Assembly: GCA_029931535.1 (NCBI GenBank)
Contig: JAQPZY010001626.1
Coordinates: 5,720,501-5,784,500 of the forward strand
Direction of reading: 5' to 3'
DNA from: Margaritifera margaritifera
Taxonomy: Eukaryota > Mollusca > Bivalvia > Unionida > Margaritiferidae
DNA: 64,000 bases
Made by a program: the position numbers and the translations under genes
Notes under the pieces: model-generated
Database searches by the model: none
What the model was told of the DNA's origin: nothing
What the model saw: the letters and a program-made list of their open reading frames with translations, nothing else
Part shown: one piece after another, positions 44,970 through 55,640 of the stretch
How the letters are laid out: each line of letters opens with the position of its first letter
Numbering within the stretch: position 1 is the stretch's first letter

Positions 44970-46066
44970 GTATTGGTTGCCTGACTTGGTTTTAGGTAAA
45001 GGACCAACACAGTCTCCATTATTCTACTAAATGGTTCATCAAATGCAGGAATAGGTTGCAGATGAGCCTTAGGTATCTTCTGATTGGGTTTTCCTACCAT
45101 TTGACAAGTGTGACAAGATCTGCAGTATTTAGAAACATCACTTTTGAGTTTCGGCCAATAAAAATGATTCAAGATCTTGCGATAAGTCTTACGGACTCCT
45201 AAATAACCGGCCAAAGGAGTTTCATGGGCTAAATTAAGAATTTCTTGTCGATATGACTTAGAAACAACAATTTGATAGCTCACTGACCACTCGTCACCAG
45301 CGGGTACATCAGGTGGTCTCCATTTCCTCATAAGGACCCCATTTTTCACAAAGTAACACACTGGAACTTGTGTGGCTTCAGTTTCACTAATAGCCCTCTG
45401 AAACAAACAAGATATCTCGGGATCTTGCTCCTGTTCAACGACAAGGGATTGTCGTTTGTCATCCTGAGTAGGACAAAGAGAATGAGTTGCCAAAAGAGGA
45501 TCACTGTGATCAATACCATTTGATTGATCAATACCTGAGGAAAAAGTGACCTCATCAAAAAACTGACCAATACATGTGTCAGCTAAAGGAATAATATCCT
45601 GATCAACATCACTCTCAAGAGCTCTTTTTGCCATAGCTCTAGTAACTACACAAGCAGGGTACAAATCAGGGATTTCAGTTTCGACAGGATCAACTTTCTG
45701 ATCCAAACAAGGCTTGTCAGTTACAAGTGGATTAACCACAACCTTATCTCCAGCTAGGTCATTGCCTAGTAATAAATGAACACCCTCTATGGGTAAAGAA
45801 GTCACTGCCCCAACAGTCACAGGTCCAGAAACTAAGTCTGATGCCAAATTTACACAATGGAGAGGAACATTTACAAAGCCGCACTCTACTCCCTGAACAA
45901 GAACACTTTCACTTGAAGAAGACTCCTCAGACAAAGGCAAAGTACCTGATAATAAATGACTCTGAGAAGCTCCAGTGTCCGTTAATATTTTAATTGGGAT
46001 AGGCTTGGCAGAATCACCAATAAGTGATATAGAACCTTCTGACATGAATGGTTCATAACCCTCCAA
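44963..46066 (-). CDS. pol: protease and integrase zinc-binding domain, copy 2
   Basis: Carries the protease motif TDTGASQSH, in which the residue before Asp is Thr (Arg in copy 1), and the HHCC zinc finger of integrase (YWPKLKSDVSKYCRSCHTC). The frame is lost near 45013, where two bases are missing compared with copy 1; this removes the first catalytic aspartate of integrase from the frame. It overlaps the end of the Gag frame because the two are offset by the A-run insertion near 46165. Confidence 0.9.
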   Translation of the reverse strand: MEGYEPFMSEGSISLIGDSAKPIPIKILTDTGASQSHLLSGTLPLSEESSSSESVLVQGVECGFVNVPLHCVNLASDLVSGPVTVGAVTSLPIEGVHLLLGNDLAGDKVVVNPLVTDKPCLDQKVDPVETEIPDLYPACVVTRAMAKRALESDVDQDIIPLADTCIGQFFDEVTFSSGIDQSNGIDHSDPLLATHSLCPTQDDKRQSLVVEQEQDPEISCLFQRAISETEATQVPVCYFVKNGVLMRKWRPPDVPAGDEWSVSYQIVVSKSYRQEILNLAHETPLAGYLGVRKTYRKILNHFYWPKLKSDVSKYCRSCHTCQMVGKPNQKIPKAHLQPIPAFDEPFSRIMETVLVLYLKPSQATNTC

Positions 46067-47430
46067 AATAGAATCAGACTGGGGTTTGTTTGACCCAACA
46101 AATGTATTGCTTTCAATACAAGACCGTGACCTTGACCTCGTAGAAATAAGAGCATTTGGAAAAGCTCTGTCTTTTTTCTCTGTTGCTTATTTTTCAACTT
46201 GAAGCAATCAGAAATAACGTGCCCTTTCATTTTACAATAAGTGCACGTAGGAAGAGATAAGGATTTCTGATCAGTCTTATCAGATGTTTGATTCCTAACA
46301 GTTGTGTTGTTGTGAAATTTGGAAGAACTCGAATGAGATTGAAATGGTTTTTTACCAGAAAACTGCTGAGAGGACGACTTATTGTCAAATGAAATTTTGT
46401 GAGTCAAGGAATAATCATCAGCCATACGAGCAGCATTTTCCAAAGTTTCCACATTCTGCTCGTCAAGATAGGTTTTAACATCACTATGGATACACCTTTT
46501 GAACTCTTCAAGTAATACGAGTTGTCGGAGGTTATCATAAGCTTGATCAACTTTCTTGGCTGAGCACCACCTATCAAATAGTTGTTCTTTATCCCTTGCA
46601 AATTCGACATGAGTTTGTCCAGTTTCTTTTCTACAATTCCTAAACCTTTGTCGATATGCCTCTGGTACCAACTCATAAGCTTTCAAGATGTACTCCTTAA
46701 CCACATCATAATCAGTGGTTTGTTGTACTGACAGTGAAATGTAGACTTCACGAGCTTTGCCAATAAGTACACTTTGTAACAACAAAGTCCAATGCTCTCT
46801 GGGCCATTTCAAGTTTTCAGCTATTTTCTCGAAATGAAGAAAGTATTTATCTACTTCTTTTTCCTGAAAAGGGGGTACTAACCTAATATATCTAGTAACA
46901 TCAAAACCTGAACTTGTATTTAAAGGAGTGGAGTTCGCTCTGTTTGCCAGTTCTAATTCTCTTAACTTAAATTGCATTTCCCTTTCTTCTCTTTGCATCT
47001 GCATCTGCATTTGTATTTGTCTATCTTCTTTCTCTCTCTCTCTCTCCATCTGCCTCTCTTCTTTCTGCATTTGTAGCTGCCTCTCTTCTTTCTCTCTCTC
47101 CATCTGTATCTGCCTCTCTTCTTTCTCTCTCTCTCTCTGAATCTGAAGCTTTGCCAATTCTAAATCCATCTGGTTCTTTAACTCTAATTCCCTTAATTTC
47201 CTGTCAGAACCAGATACAGGGTTTCTCTTCAAACTTAAAGCACTATTTTCAAAAATTCCCTTTCCTACTAAATATTGAATTAAAATAATCTTTATTTCCT
47301 GTTTTGTCAATGACAATTTTGCCTCAGATAGACTGTATTTTCTGGCAAGCTCGAGCAACTCATCCTTTCTCATGCACTCTAACCCCTCCTGGGTAGGTTT
47401 TGAAATGAAATTCTGAACATTAGATGCCAT
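45982..47430 (-). CDS. gag: Gag, copy 2
   Basis: Starts at the same ATG as copy 1 and reads without break through the charged repeats, the capsid-like region and the CCHC knuckle (CTYCKMKGHVISDC). It is longer than in copy 1 because it lacks the extra A there. The charged coiled coil differs in repeat number from copy 1. About the last 70 residues are out of frame, caused by two extra A in the run near 46165. Packages element RNA. Confidence 0.92.
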   Translation of the reverse strand: MASNVQNFISKPTQEGLECMRKDELLELARKYSLSEAKLSLTKQEIKIILIQYLVGKGIFENSALSLKRNPVSGSDRKLRELELKNQMDLELAKLQIQREREKEERQIQMEREKEERQLQMQKEERQMEREREKEDRQIQMQMQMQREEREMQFKLRELELANRANSTPLNTSSGFDVTRYIRLVPPFQEKEVDKYFLHFEKIAENLKWPREHWTLLLQSVLIGKAREVYISLSVQQTTDYDVVKEYILKAYELVPEAYRQRFRNCRKETGQTHVEFARDKEQLFDRWCSAKKVDQAYDNLRQLVLLEEFKRCIHSDVKTYLDEQNVETLENAARMADDYSLTHKISFDNKSSSQQFSGKKPFQSHSSSSKFHNNTTVRNQTSDKTDQKSLSLPTCTYCKMKGHVISDCFKLKNKQQRKKTELFQMLLFLRGQGHGLVLKAIHLLGQTNPSLILFWRVMNHSCQKVLYHLLVILPSLSQLKY

Positions 47431-47571
47431 AGTAAATGCTTGTTGGTTTCACACAAAAAAAATTTCTTTATTAAAAATCTTTGCCAAAGACAAAAAAAAA
47501 TTCTCCGAGACAAAATCAATATGAATTTCAAAGATAAATTTAATATCTCTAATATGCTTTAAAGAAATTCA

Positions 47572-47589
47572 ATCCCGGACGAGCCCCCA
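47572..47589 (-). other. primer-binding site, tRNA-Pro type
   Basis: On the minus strand TGGGGGCTCGTCCGGGAT, five bases after the 5' LTR. This is the exact 18-base tRNA-Pro complement used by many retroviruses, including gammaretroviruses. Confidence 0.85.
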
Positions 47590-47594
47590 ATTTC

Positions 47595-48346
47595 TGTTAC
47601 GACTCTATGGTCTAAGAAAAATGTAACAGAAAGAAAGTGAAACCAACAAATCAAGTAAAAATCAACAAGCAATTTATTACTAGATAATTAAAATGAAAAA
47701 TCAAAAAGTCACTTCCAGTAATATGTTTTGAAATCCTAATATTCCAATAAGAATGATTGTTCTAATCACAAGTCCTAAATATAGAATGTTCCGAATTCAC
47801 GGCTGTGTCCTTGAATGTTATGATGTGCTTATGGTCTCCAAAGTCCTGATGTACTAGTAATCTTGATGTGCTGATGTCAAAATGAAGTATTCCAAAATAT
47901 CTGAATAAGTTCAGTTAAATTCCAAAATCATCAATTCAAAATTCAAAATCCAAAAGTTTGTGAGCACTGTTATAATCCAATGAATATTTAAAATAATTCC
48001 TCTCTTAGAATTTGGAATGAATTTTCACAACTGTAATAGCTCTTTACAAGACTGATGGTAATGTCAAAACTGAATAAATGTCCACCAAACATGGTATATA
48101 TAAAGATTGGTCACATGACAGAATGTTCTAGAATCTGTGTCATCTTAATGGAATTTTACTTGTAAACAAAAATTCAACCTTGACCTTCAAATTGAGAAAA
48201 CATATTGATCAAAACAACCTAATTCAAGGGCACTAGTTAAACATGTTTTTCCTGATAAACATTAAGATTTAAGCAAATATTAAAGTGAAGAAACATTTAT
48301 AATTTCCTAAAATATTTATAATATTATGTAAACATCATACATAACA
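47595..48346 (-). repeat. 5' LTR of copy 2
   Basis: 752 bp with the same boundaries as the other LTRs. The heat-shock-like array is at 48121-48133 and the TATA box near 48095-48102. Confidence 0.94.
48121..48133 (-). promoter_or_regulatory. three-box heat-shock element in LTR
   Basis: On the minus strand TTCtaGAAcaTTC, the promoter-proximal copy for element 2. Confidence 0.5.
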
Positions 48347-48350
48347 TTAG

Positions 48351-50137
48351 TTGCAGGACACGGATATTTATTGTTTAATCTGATGTGCATTATTTAATCG
48401 TCACACATTTTCGTATTTCAGCTAAATGAAAAACTATAATGCATGAACTCTCTTGTTTATTTTTCTCTTCTGTTCGTTTACGTAATTTATCAATTTCCTC
48501 TTTCTTTTTTCTGTCGAAGCGTACAGTTTTGATGTATTTGCCTGAATGAATTAAAACTAGCTTTAGTAGTTGAAATAGACAGAAGTTGAATAAGTATTAA
48601 AATGGATGATGATTAACAATCACTTTCTTCCTACTGACATACTTGAACTTTAAGGAGGGCAATGCCATCGTTATATTATTGTTCCGCCTTATCTGAAGAA
48701 AGTTGCTGGTAAACATGACCCATTTTACAACTATAATAAAATTTGTATTATTAATATATTTTATATTGCTTGTCCTTGAACAAAACTTGGAATAGAAATG
48801 GATAAATTTGTGGTGGTTACTGAGGCTTATAGGTCTCATACCCATCTACATTTCTCATTTACAACACATTCCCCAATTATCAGAAAATAAAATAAAAGAT
48901 GTACTTATTCAGATGGGTCCTGTTTTAGGTTTTTCTTTTATTTTCAAATCTTGTATGGATGTATTGTACCTGCATCAACATAAAATAGCTATATTTACCA
49001 TATTATTAATTTGTCCAAGATAGTTATTTTTTGCAAATAAAAACTTGTATGAACATTCCACATTGAAGAATATTAAATATAATGAGATTAGGAGAGCAAA
49101 CATTTTGACGACTCAAGTTATGTCGAGATTTCTCACTCTGTTCACTTTGATATGTATTATGGGCTGGAGGCCTAAAGTACTGAATAAACAATCTGTTCAA
49201 TAAACATACAGTTTATAGAAATTATTGAATCACAAATCAAAATCTCTGCTTTTCTATATCGATAATATATGGAGTAAGGAATATTCATCGTTGATAAGAT
49301 GGCTTTATGTAAAAAGAAGAATTGGGTTTGATGGTAGATCGTGGAATTTAAACTTTAAACCTAGCGAACGAACGATGTCTTCTTTGCTACATGTGTTTGG
49401 AATAGAATTTAACCATACGTTCGGTACGGCTGCAACTGGAAATAATTAATGTCTGCTGATAAATAGAATGACTTCTGATTTTTGTCCCACAAGCAAAACC
49501 AGAAGACATTTGATGACAGTATTACGCATAGATCATGTTATAACATATTGTTTCCAGGATATTTATATGTTCACAGAAGCAATCAGACATGAAATGTGAC
49601 TAATCCGCCGCCAGCGGATACAAAACGCGTCGTGATTTGAAATAGAGAAGCGGTGTTTCTCGAATTACTCAAACAATATATCAGGGATTAGCTGACATAC
49701 ATATTAAATGAATTGTTACTAAGAGTATCGCAAATCAACTCTATTTGGTGTCGGCAGATATAGAAAAAACATTAATTTTGATAATGCTCTTCATACAATA
49801 TCACAGCTGCAAAATACATGTTTTTATCCTACCTCACCTCGTGTAACTTTCCAATCATTGTTAAGTTAGCAGTGGTAGAGTCAAATATAGCCATCACAGT
49901 AATCGCTTAGATGATAATAGTACCGAATTACAGCATATAACTTGACTCAAACACTGTTTTATCTGATCACAAAGAACATTTTCAGTTTCCATCATGATCA
50001 AGTGTCAAAATTGTCAGTAAATCGTAGGTTTTTAGTTTCAATCTAATGTCTACAAAAATATATTAATGATATGGTATTTAATAAGTTCTCAATATTAGTG
50101 CGCTGTACAACAAAATTCTTTATTAGTGAACAGAAGG
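48351..50137. other. no confident gene; protein-like stretch 48800-49449
   Basis: Plus-strand frames between 48800 and 49449 read as protein in places (ILTTQVMSRFLTLFTL, then IRWLYVKRRIGFDGRSW and FNHTFGTAATGNN before a stop at about 49447). I do not recognise a family; a decayed gene or mobile-element fragment is possible. The rest is AT-rich and unassigned. Confidence 0.25.
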
Positions 50138-50735
50138 TCAGTGCATCCCCTTAAAGTACTCACCATGCATCTCTACACACTCTGTCAGTCTTATTATATA
50201 ATTATTAAATGCCATTTTGTATTCACTTTTTGGTTGTTCATACACTGGAAAACTGCCCTTCAAAACGTATGAATGCTTTCAAATCGTCTGTCCATCAGCA
50301 AATCTTTGATAACGAGATTCAGCCAAAACTCTCTTGGAGCTAAATCAGAGCCGTATAAAGGATGTAACAAAATGTGGATGTTGTACACCTTCAGGAAGTC
50401 TGCCACGACGCTGGATTTATGCGCCGATGCGTTGTCATGGAGTAAGTGGATACGTCAGTGCCGGTGCGCAGACGTGTGGTTCGGTACTGTTGCACAACTT
50501 TTTGCAACATTTTGGAGGCATAAAAATGTCATGTGACACTAGTAGAGTCAGGCACTGGTACGTCAACGAAAGTGCCTTTTGCATCGAAAAATAATGCGTA
50601 TAAAACTCGTCTTTAATGGACTCTCAATTGTGGGATATGTCAGAGAATTGCATCCATAAACTTCATCCAAGTTGGTCTTAATACCAGTCGAAGATTAGAG
50701 CGCCAGATTTTTCAGCATGATTTATTTTTCAATAG
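50138..50735 (-). pseudogene. mariner transposase, internally deleted
   Basis: Minus strand: a short N-terminal piece near 50620-50730, equivalent to TGIKTNLDEV of the other copy, runs directly into the late catalytic region (FDAKGTFVDV). Then come HFYASKMLQKVVQQYRTTRL, LHDNASAHKSSVV (with the mariner second catalytic Asp), LLHPLYGSDLAP and a C-terminus reading FNNYIIRLTECVEMHGEYF before TGA at 50138. The deleted part covers the helix-turn-helix end and first catalytic Asp. An in-frame stop after STSVT and a frameshift near 50440 are also present. It is a cut-and-paste transposase relic, non-functional. Confidence 0.85.
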
Positions 50736-51306
50736 CAGAATTGCTCTCCTTCTCAGATATTTTAGGTCACTTTTTTATCTATGTTACATCACACGCATAT
50801 ATATCTGCAGCTGCCCTGCGTGCTGAATGTGCAGTTACAGACAATTTTTATAGAACGTTATTTTGTCTATCAATCGACGTTGTATTTATTGACAGGTTCA
50901 AAAAAACACAAAGGTTATAACAAAATATTCAGAACTTTTCAAATACCCCTCATACATATAGATGCACACTACGAATAGCTGAAATCGTCACGTAAAGTAG
51001 AAAATCAATGTTATCCACTATTGTAGTATTCATCACTAGGTTTGAAGGAAAATTCCTATCGAAGGTCTGTTGGTAATGACTAAAAGAGGGGGAAAGTAGT
51101 ATACGGAAACCTGCCTATTTATATTTTGCAGAAGACACACTTTAGAAAAAAGGAAAAAGATCGGAAACATCCTTAAACTGCCAAACGTGATTTCATACTT
51201 CTTTTAAATTGTGTTTAATACATTTCTTAATATAAAATCTCGGCGAATTTGCATTTATATGTTGATTATAATGCATTAAAATTTGAATTTTGAATCTCCC
51301 CCCCCC

Positions 51307-51342
<36 letters not shown>

Positions 51343-51590
51343 GTGCCATTGCAATGACCTCTGTCTGTTTCCAAATAACTAGGATTCTACTAATATGAGA
51401 GTTGTTATCACTTTTCCTACCCTCAGAACATTTAATATATACCTTGTCATCACTCTTTCATCCTTTTTCAAACTTCTATCATTCTGCAACTAAATAAAAT
51501 AAGTCGCCAGTAAAATAGGGTTATTCTACAAGATCAGTGATACAAACTATAGGAGGTTTATTTATATACACGTTTAAACAATCAATTGTA

Positions 51591-51607
51591 CCCCCCCCCC
51601 CCCCCCC
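51591..51607. repeat. poly-C tract
   Basis: A run of about 17 C. Copy 2 of the duplication has only five C here (near 58050). Confidence 0.9.
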
Positions 51608-52074
51608 GACACAATTTAGTAATTTATGTTCATTGGGGTTCACTCTGAGTTTGTTAAATCATATCTCTGTAACAATTCAAAGTAAACAAACTAACTCTTT
51701 ATTAATTTACTTGAATTGTTCGATTAATGACTCACGTGCTTTCAGAAATAATGTATCACAAAAAGTCATGATTGATTAGGATAGGCCGCATGTCTTGAAC
51801 CCGTGAATACTTGTACGCAATTCTGTTGCTTACTTAATGACATTAAAAACAATGAATGATGGCACGAAGGAGTCTGCACATAAATAAACACATTTTGGAC
51901 AAAATAGAAATATGCTTTTAAGATGTAAATACAACCTTGATCGGAATACCCAATGGGGTAAATGATCTACTAAAAGAGATCACCATGCCTAAGAAATTAC
52001 AGTGTATATTTTTCCAGCTGTATAATGTTACTGACACGGAAGGTTTATCGCAGCCACCTTACCAATACACATGC

Positions 52075-52301
52075 GGGGCCCCGGTTGGCCGAGTGGTCTA
52101 AGGCGCTCGCATTTTCAGATCACTCACACATCTCACATCTGTCTGCGTGGGTTCGAGTCTCGGGCTCGACTAACGTGGGTATGTGAGAAAGCTTGTCAGT
52201 AGCTTCCCGTAGGTCGGTGTTTCTTGCCGGGGTTTTCCCGGGTTCTTCCTCCTTCCTTTCATGTGCTGAAAAATGGCGTTAAACCCACAACAACAACAAC
52301 A
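52075..52301 (+). mobile_element. tRNA-Leu-derived SINE, copy 1
   Basis: Head with A box (TGGCCGAGTGGTCTAAGGC) and B box (GGTTCGAGTCTC) as in tRNA-Leu, then a shared body (GTATGTGAGAAA, CCCGGGTTCTT, GTGCTGAAAAATGGCGTTAAA) and an ACAAC tail. A 14-base target duplicate, ACCAATACACATGC, lies at 52061-52074 and 52302-52315. The paralogous site near 58770 is empty, so the insertion is younger than the duplication. Confidence 0.9.
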
Positions 52302-52493
52302 ACCAATACACATGCTAAATCACCAGGATAAATGGGTTAACAAAGGTAGACTCGTGGCGTTTTATCACCTTTTGCATTATAATTTGCAAAAACCTACATA
52401 TGTACTGAACAGTGAAAATGATTTGAAGGAAGTAGTATGGAGCTTTGTTATTACTACGTTAATCAGAATTTTTTGTGGGAAAAAATATATTTC

Positions 52494-52567
52494 TGATTTC
52501 TGCACATTACATTTGCTTGATTTCTCTCTCTGATTTCTGCACATTACATTTGCTTGATTTCTCTCTT
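52494..52567. repeat. 37 bp tandem duplication
   Basis: TGATTTCTGCACATTACATT occurs twice, 37 bases apart. The paralogous place near 58960 has one copy. Confidence 0.9.
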
Positions 52568-52880
52568 GTATACCCTATACCTGGAGAGGATATAGATCAG
52601 ATTTAAGTTAATGGTATTTCCCAATCGGTATAGAACATCTCTCTGAATCACATTTTTATCTCAACTTTTACTCATCGGCAAAGACTTTATAAATTACCAA
52701 GGAAAATGTGATGTCTCAACTGCCACGGATAGTGTGTCGTTCTGCACAAATCTAGCATGCCTAAAACGCTACATTTGTATCGTATTTTCCAGTGTTTCAG
52801 TTTATAATAACCTATGCCAATGAAAGTTGCTCTCAGTGTCATGCTTATAGAAGAAGTCCTTATCATATGTTTATAATATT

Positions 52881-53969
52881 TATTATAATTTCTCATGGAT
52901 GTTTTTCCTCTAGTAGAAACGTTTGGAACTACATGCAACCTAGAATTACCAAATCTCCAGTTCCAAAATTCCTTCTTTAGCAGATACCAACAATGGAATT
53001 AAAGACAATAAACAACACAAAATATATCCCTAACATTCCCTCCTTTGCATAAAAAATTCATCTTGTTGCAGTGTTATACCTTAGATTCGATATTGAATTA
53101 TGGAAACAAACATCAAAATAAAGTTCATTCACTCAGACATACTTTAGATGCAATTACAAAATAGTTTTGGAGACGATAATAAGTCATAATTGAACCTGAA
53201 GAATGTAAAAAAGACCCCTTAGTTTATCATATTCATGTTTGGGATAATTCTTACAAAAGTTACAATGATTTTCTCTGGGTGCATCCAATTAAATGAGCCG
53301 CATTAATCCCCGTCCTAATATCTAAGCTACTGATGTTATGCAAGAACTTCACATGGATGGAATGAGCTGCAATTTAAAAATAAACCAACAAACTCTTAAT
53401 TGCGTGTCATGTACATGAAGAAAGGTAAAAGCAATGTTCAACAATTTTGATTTGCTCTGTTGCTAAGTCTCACTTAGTAAATATTTTAGATAATTTTGGC
53501 ATTTTCAATTACAAATTCAAGCAATGTCGGGTAATATCGTGCACACAACAGCATACAAAGACATACGGAAGATCTAAATTACACGCCGCTTGAAAGAATG
53601 TATGTACATTAAATTGTAGTGACAATCCTCTGCAGCTGTTTGTGATTGCAATGACAAAGAAACCTTTCATTATGTCTCGTCTCACGCATCTCCTTGAGGC
53701 ATTGTTAACTAATATCAAATCGGTACTCTCCTGTAAAGTTAGATGTAGTTATGCACATTCTTTTGCAAAGATGGCACGTTAAAGTCGAACTAGAAACATT
53801 TTCGTTTCACACAAAAAAAAAGATAAAAAAAAGCGGGTTCAACTGTCGTTTGGTGAAATGCAGTGCAGATTCCACACAAAAACGTTTTGATTTCATACGA
53901 CAAATTTGTTCTTGAATGAGAAGCACTGGCTCCATTGTCATTTGTGTGAGTGTGCTAGGCCCAATCTGT
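52881..53969. other. no gene recognised
   Basis: AT-rich sequence between the duplication block and the mariner relic. Short minus-strand frames near 53509-53718 are not convincing. Confidence 0.45.
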
Positions 53970-54890
53970 GACATTGGCTAATTACGTGGACGAAAGTGTC
54001 TTTTGCATCGAAAAATAATGTGTATAAAACTCTCTTGACAGTCCGACTACGTCGTGAGATTTGTGGTCTCTGCTCTTTTCCTCCAATCCAAACCTTATTA
54101 CTTTCTCTTGAGTGGCTTGAAAATATTAAATCCATGTTTCTTCACCTGTGACAATCTCTTTCAAGCGTCTCTGGTCACTCTTGTAATATGTGGCGGGTAG
54201 CTGTTTAGCAATTTCAATCCGAGTCTGTTTTTGATCGACCGTCAACAAAAAAGGGACCCATCTTGCACAAACCTTTCTGAGCTTCACACGATTCTTCAAT
54301 ATCTTCAAAACAGCTGAAGAATTAATGCCCGTGATTATAGAAATACCTTCCGCTCTGTATCGAGCATCTTCATCAGTTGCCTCCTTCACAGCAGCCACTT
54401 CCCGCTCACCAATAGTAGACAACGGATTTCCATAATGTGGAGGGGCCCTGAGTGACCGAGTGGTCTGAGGCATTCGCCTTAACAAATTACTCACACATCT
54501 CACCTATGTCCCCGTGAGTTCGAGTCTCGGTTCAACCTACATGGGTATGTGAGAAAAATTGCCAGTATCTTCCCCTCAGTCGGTGGTTCTTCCCGGGGTC
54601 TTTCCGGGTTCTTTTTCCACCAAATATTCTAGCCGCCATGTAAAGCCTATTATGTGCTGAACAATGGCGTTAAACCCCACAAATACAAAACCAAACTAAT
54701 CAATAACGTGGGTCATCTTTAATGGATTCGCGGCCATCTTTTAAACGATGCAACCGACTCATAATTATAGGATAGGACAGAGAATTGCATCCGTGCACTT
54801 CATCCAAGTTGGTCTTAATACCAGTCGGAGATTACCCTTTGAGCGTCCGAATTTTCAGCATGATTTTTGCTCAGTGACAGAATTGTTCTC
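53970..54890 (-). pseudogene. mariner transposase interrupted by a SINE
   Basis: Minus strand, from about 54890: N-terminal pieces (TGIKTNLDEVHGC, then SRLHRLKDGRESIKDDP) up to 54703, a SINE (54441-54702), and then GERE, LKNRVKLRKVCARWVPFLLT, RLKEIVTGEETWI (the first catalytic acidic region, with Glu before Glu-Thr-Trp where mariners often have Asp) and KVWIGGKEQRPQISRRSRTVKR, ending at FDAKDTFVHV near 53980. The second half of the catalytic domain is missing. A stop near the N-terminus and a frameshift near 54125 add to the decay. Closely related to the relic at 50138, and probably duplicated with its flank. Confidence 0.88.
54441..54702 (+). mobile_element. tRNA-Leu-derived SINE, copy 2, nested in mariner
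   Basis: Same family as the SINE at 52075: A box (GACCGAGTGGTCTGAGGC), B box (AGTTCGAGTCTCGG), shared body and an AAACCCCACAAATACAAAAC tail. A 9-base imperfect target duplicate, ATAATGTGG (54432-54440) and ATAACGTGG (54703-54711), lies within the mariner reading frame. Confidence 0.85.
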
Positions 54891-55371
54891 CGTCTCGAAC
54901 ATTTTTTAGATTACTGTTATTTACCTATGTTACATCACACGCATACATATCTGCAGCTGTCCTGTGTGCTCAACGTGCAGCTACAGATAATGTTTATAAA
55001 ACGTTATTTTGTCTATCAATCGACCTTGAATTTATTGACAGGTTCAAAGAAAGAAAACAGTTATAACAAAGTATTCAGAACTTTTCAAATACCCCTCATA
55101 CATGTAGATGCACACTACAAATAGTTGAAACCGTCACGTAAAGTAGCAAATCAATGTTATCCACTTTTGTAGTATTCATCAGTATACGGAAACCTGCCTA
55201 TTTATTTTTTGCACTTTAGAAAAAAAGGAAAAAGATCGAAAAATTCTCAAACTGCCAAACTTTATTTAATATCTCTTTCGAATTTTTTTTCATACATTTC
55301 TTAATATAAAATCTCGACGAATTTGCATTTATATGTTGGTTATAATGCATAAAATTTTGTTGAACATTTAT

Positions 55372-55437
<66 letters not shown>

Positions 55438-55640
55438 CCATTTCAATGATCTCTTTCTCTTTCTAAATAATTAGAATTCTACTAATGTGAGAGTTGTTAT
55501 CACGTTTCCTACATTCAGAACATTTCATATATGCCTTGTCATCACTCTTTCATCCTTTTTCAAACTTCAGTCATTCTGCAACTAGATAAAATAAGTCTCC
55601 AGTGAAATAGGGTTATTCTACAAGATCAATCATACAAACA
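54720..55640. repeat. segmental duplication, copy 2, first block
   Basis: Matches 50600-51540, including the mariner N-terminus, CATACATATCTGCAGCTG and the CT tract. Confidence 0.85.
55373..55434. repeat. CT microsatellite
   Basis: About 30 CT units. The paralogous tract at 51300-51341 is shorter and interrupted by C and G. Confidence 0.95.

Larger units (their letters stand above)
41777..48346 (-). mobile_element. Gmr1-like Ty3/Gypsy LTR retrotransposon, copy 2, inverted
   Basis: Two 752 bp LTRs (41777-42528 and 47595-48346) differ at about ten positions. The 4-bp target duplicate is TTAG (41773-41776 and 48347-48350). Coding order matches copy 1: gag, protease, integrase, RT, RNase H. Three two-base indels break the frame: two extra A in an A-run near 46165, two missing bases near 45013 at the first integrase aspartate, and two extra A near 43410 after RT. 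The primer-binding site is intact. It is the inverse repeat of copy 1 over about 6.5 kb and 26 kb away. Confidence 0.95.
50600..52880. repeat. segmental duplication, copy 1
   Basis: 50600-51540 matches 54720-55640, and 51540-52880 matches 58010-59310 in the same orientation. Copy 1 is continuous; in copy 2 the two blocks are separated by about 2.4 kb. Copy 1 carries a SINE (52075-52301) and a 37 bp tandem duplication (52494-52567) that copy 2 lacks; copy 2 has about 250 extra bases (58121-58370). Confidence 0.85.

Noticed and set aside
52075..52160. Possible functional tRNA-Leu gene
   Set aside because: A and B boxes are present but no acceptor or anticodon stem closes, and the body, tail and target duplicate show a SINE.
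53509..53718. Minus-strand Cys-rich frame downstream of the mariner relic
   Set aside because: No start codon, splice sites or continuation; not mariner sequence either.
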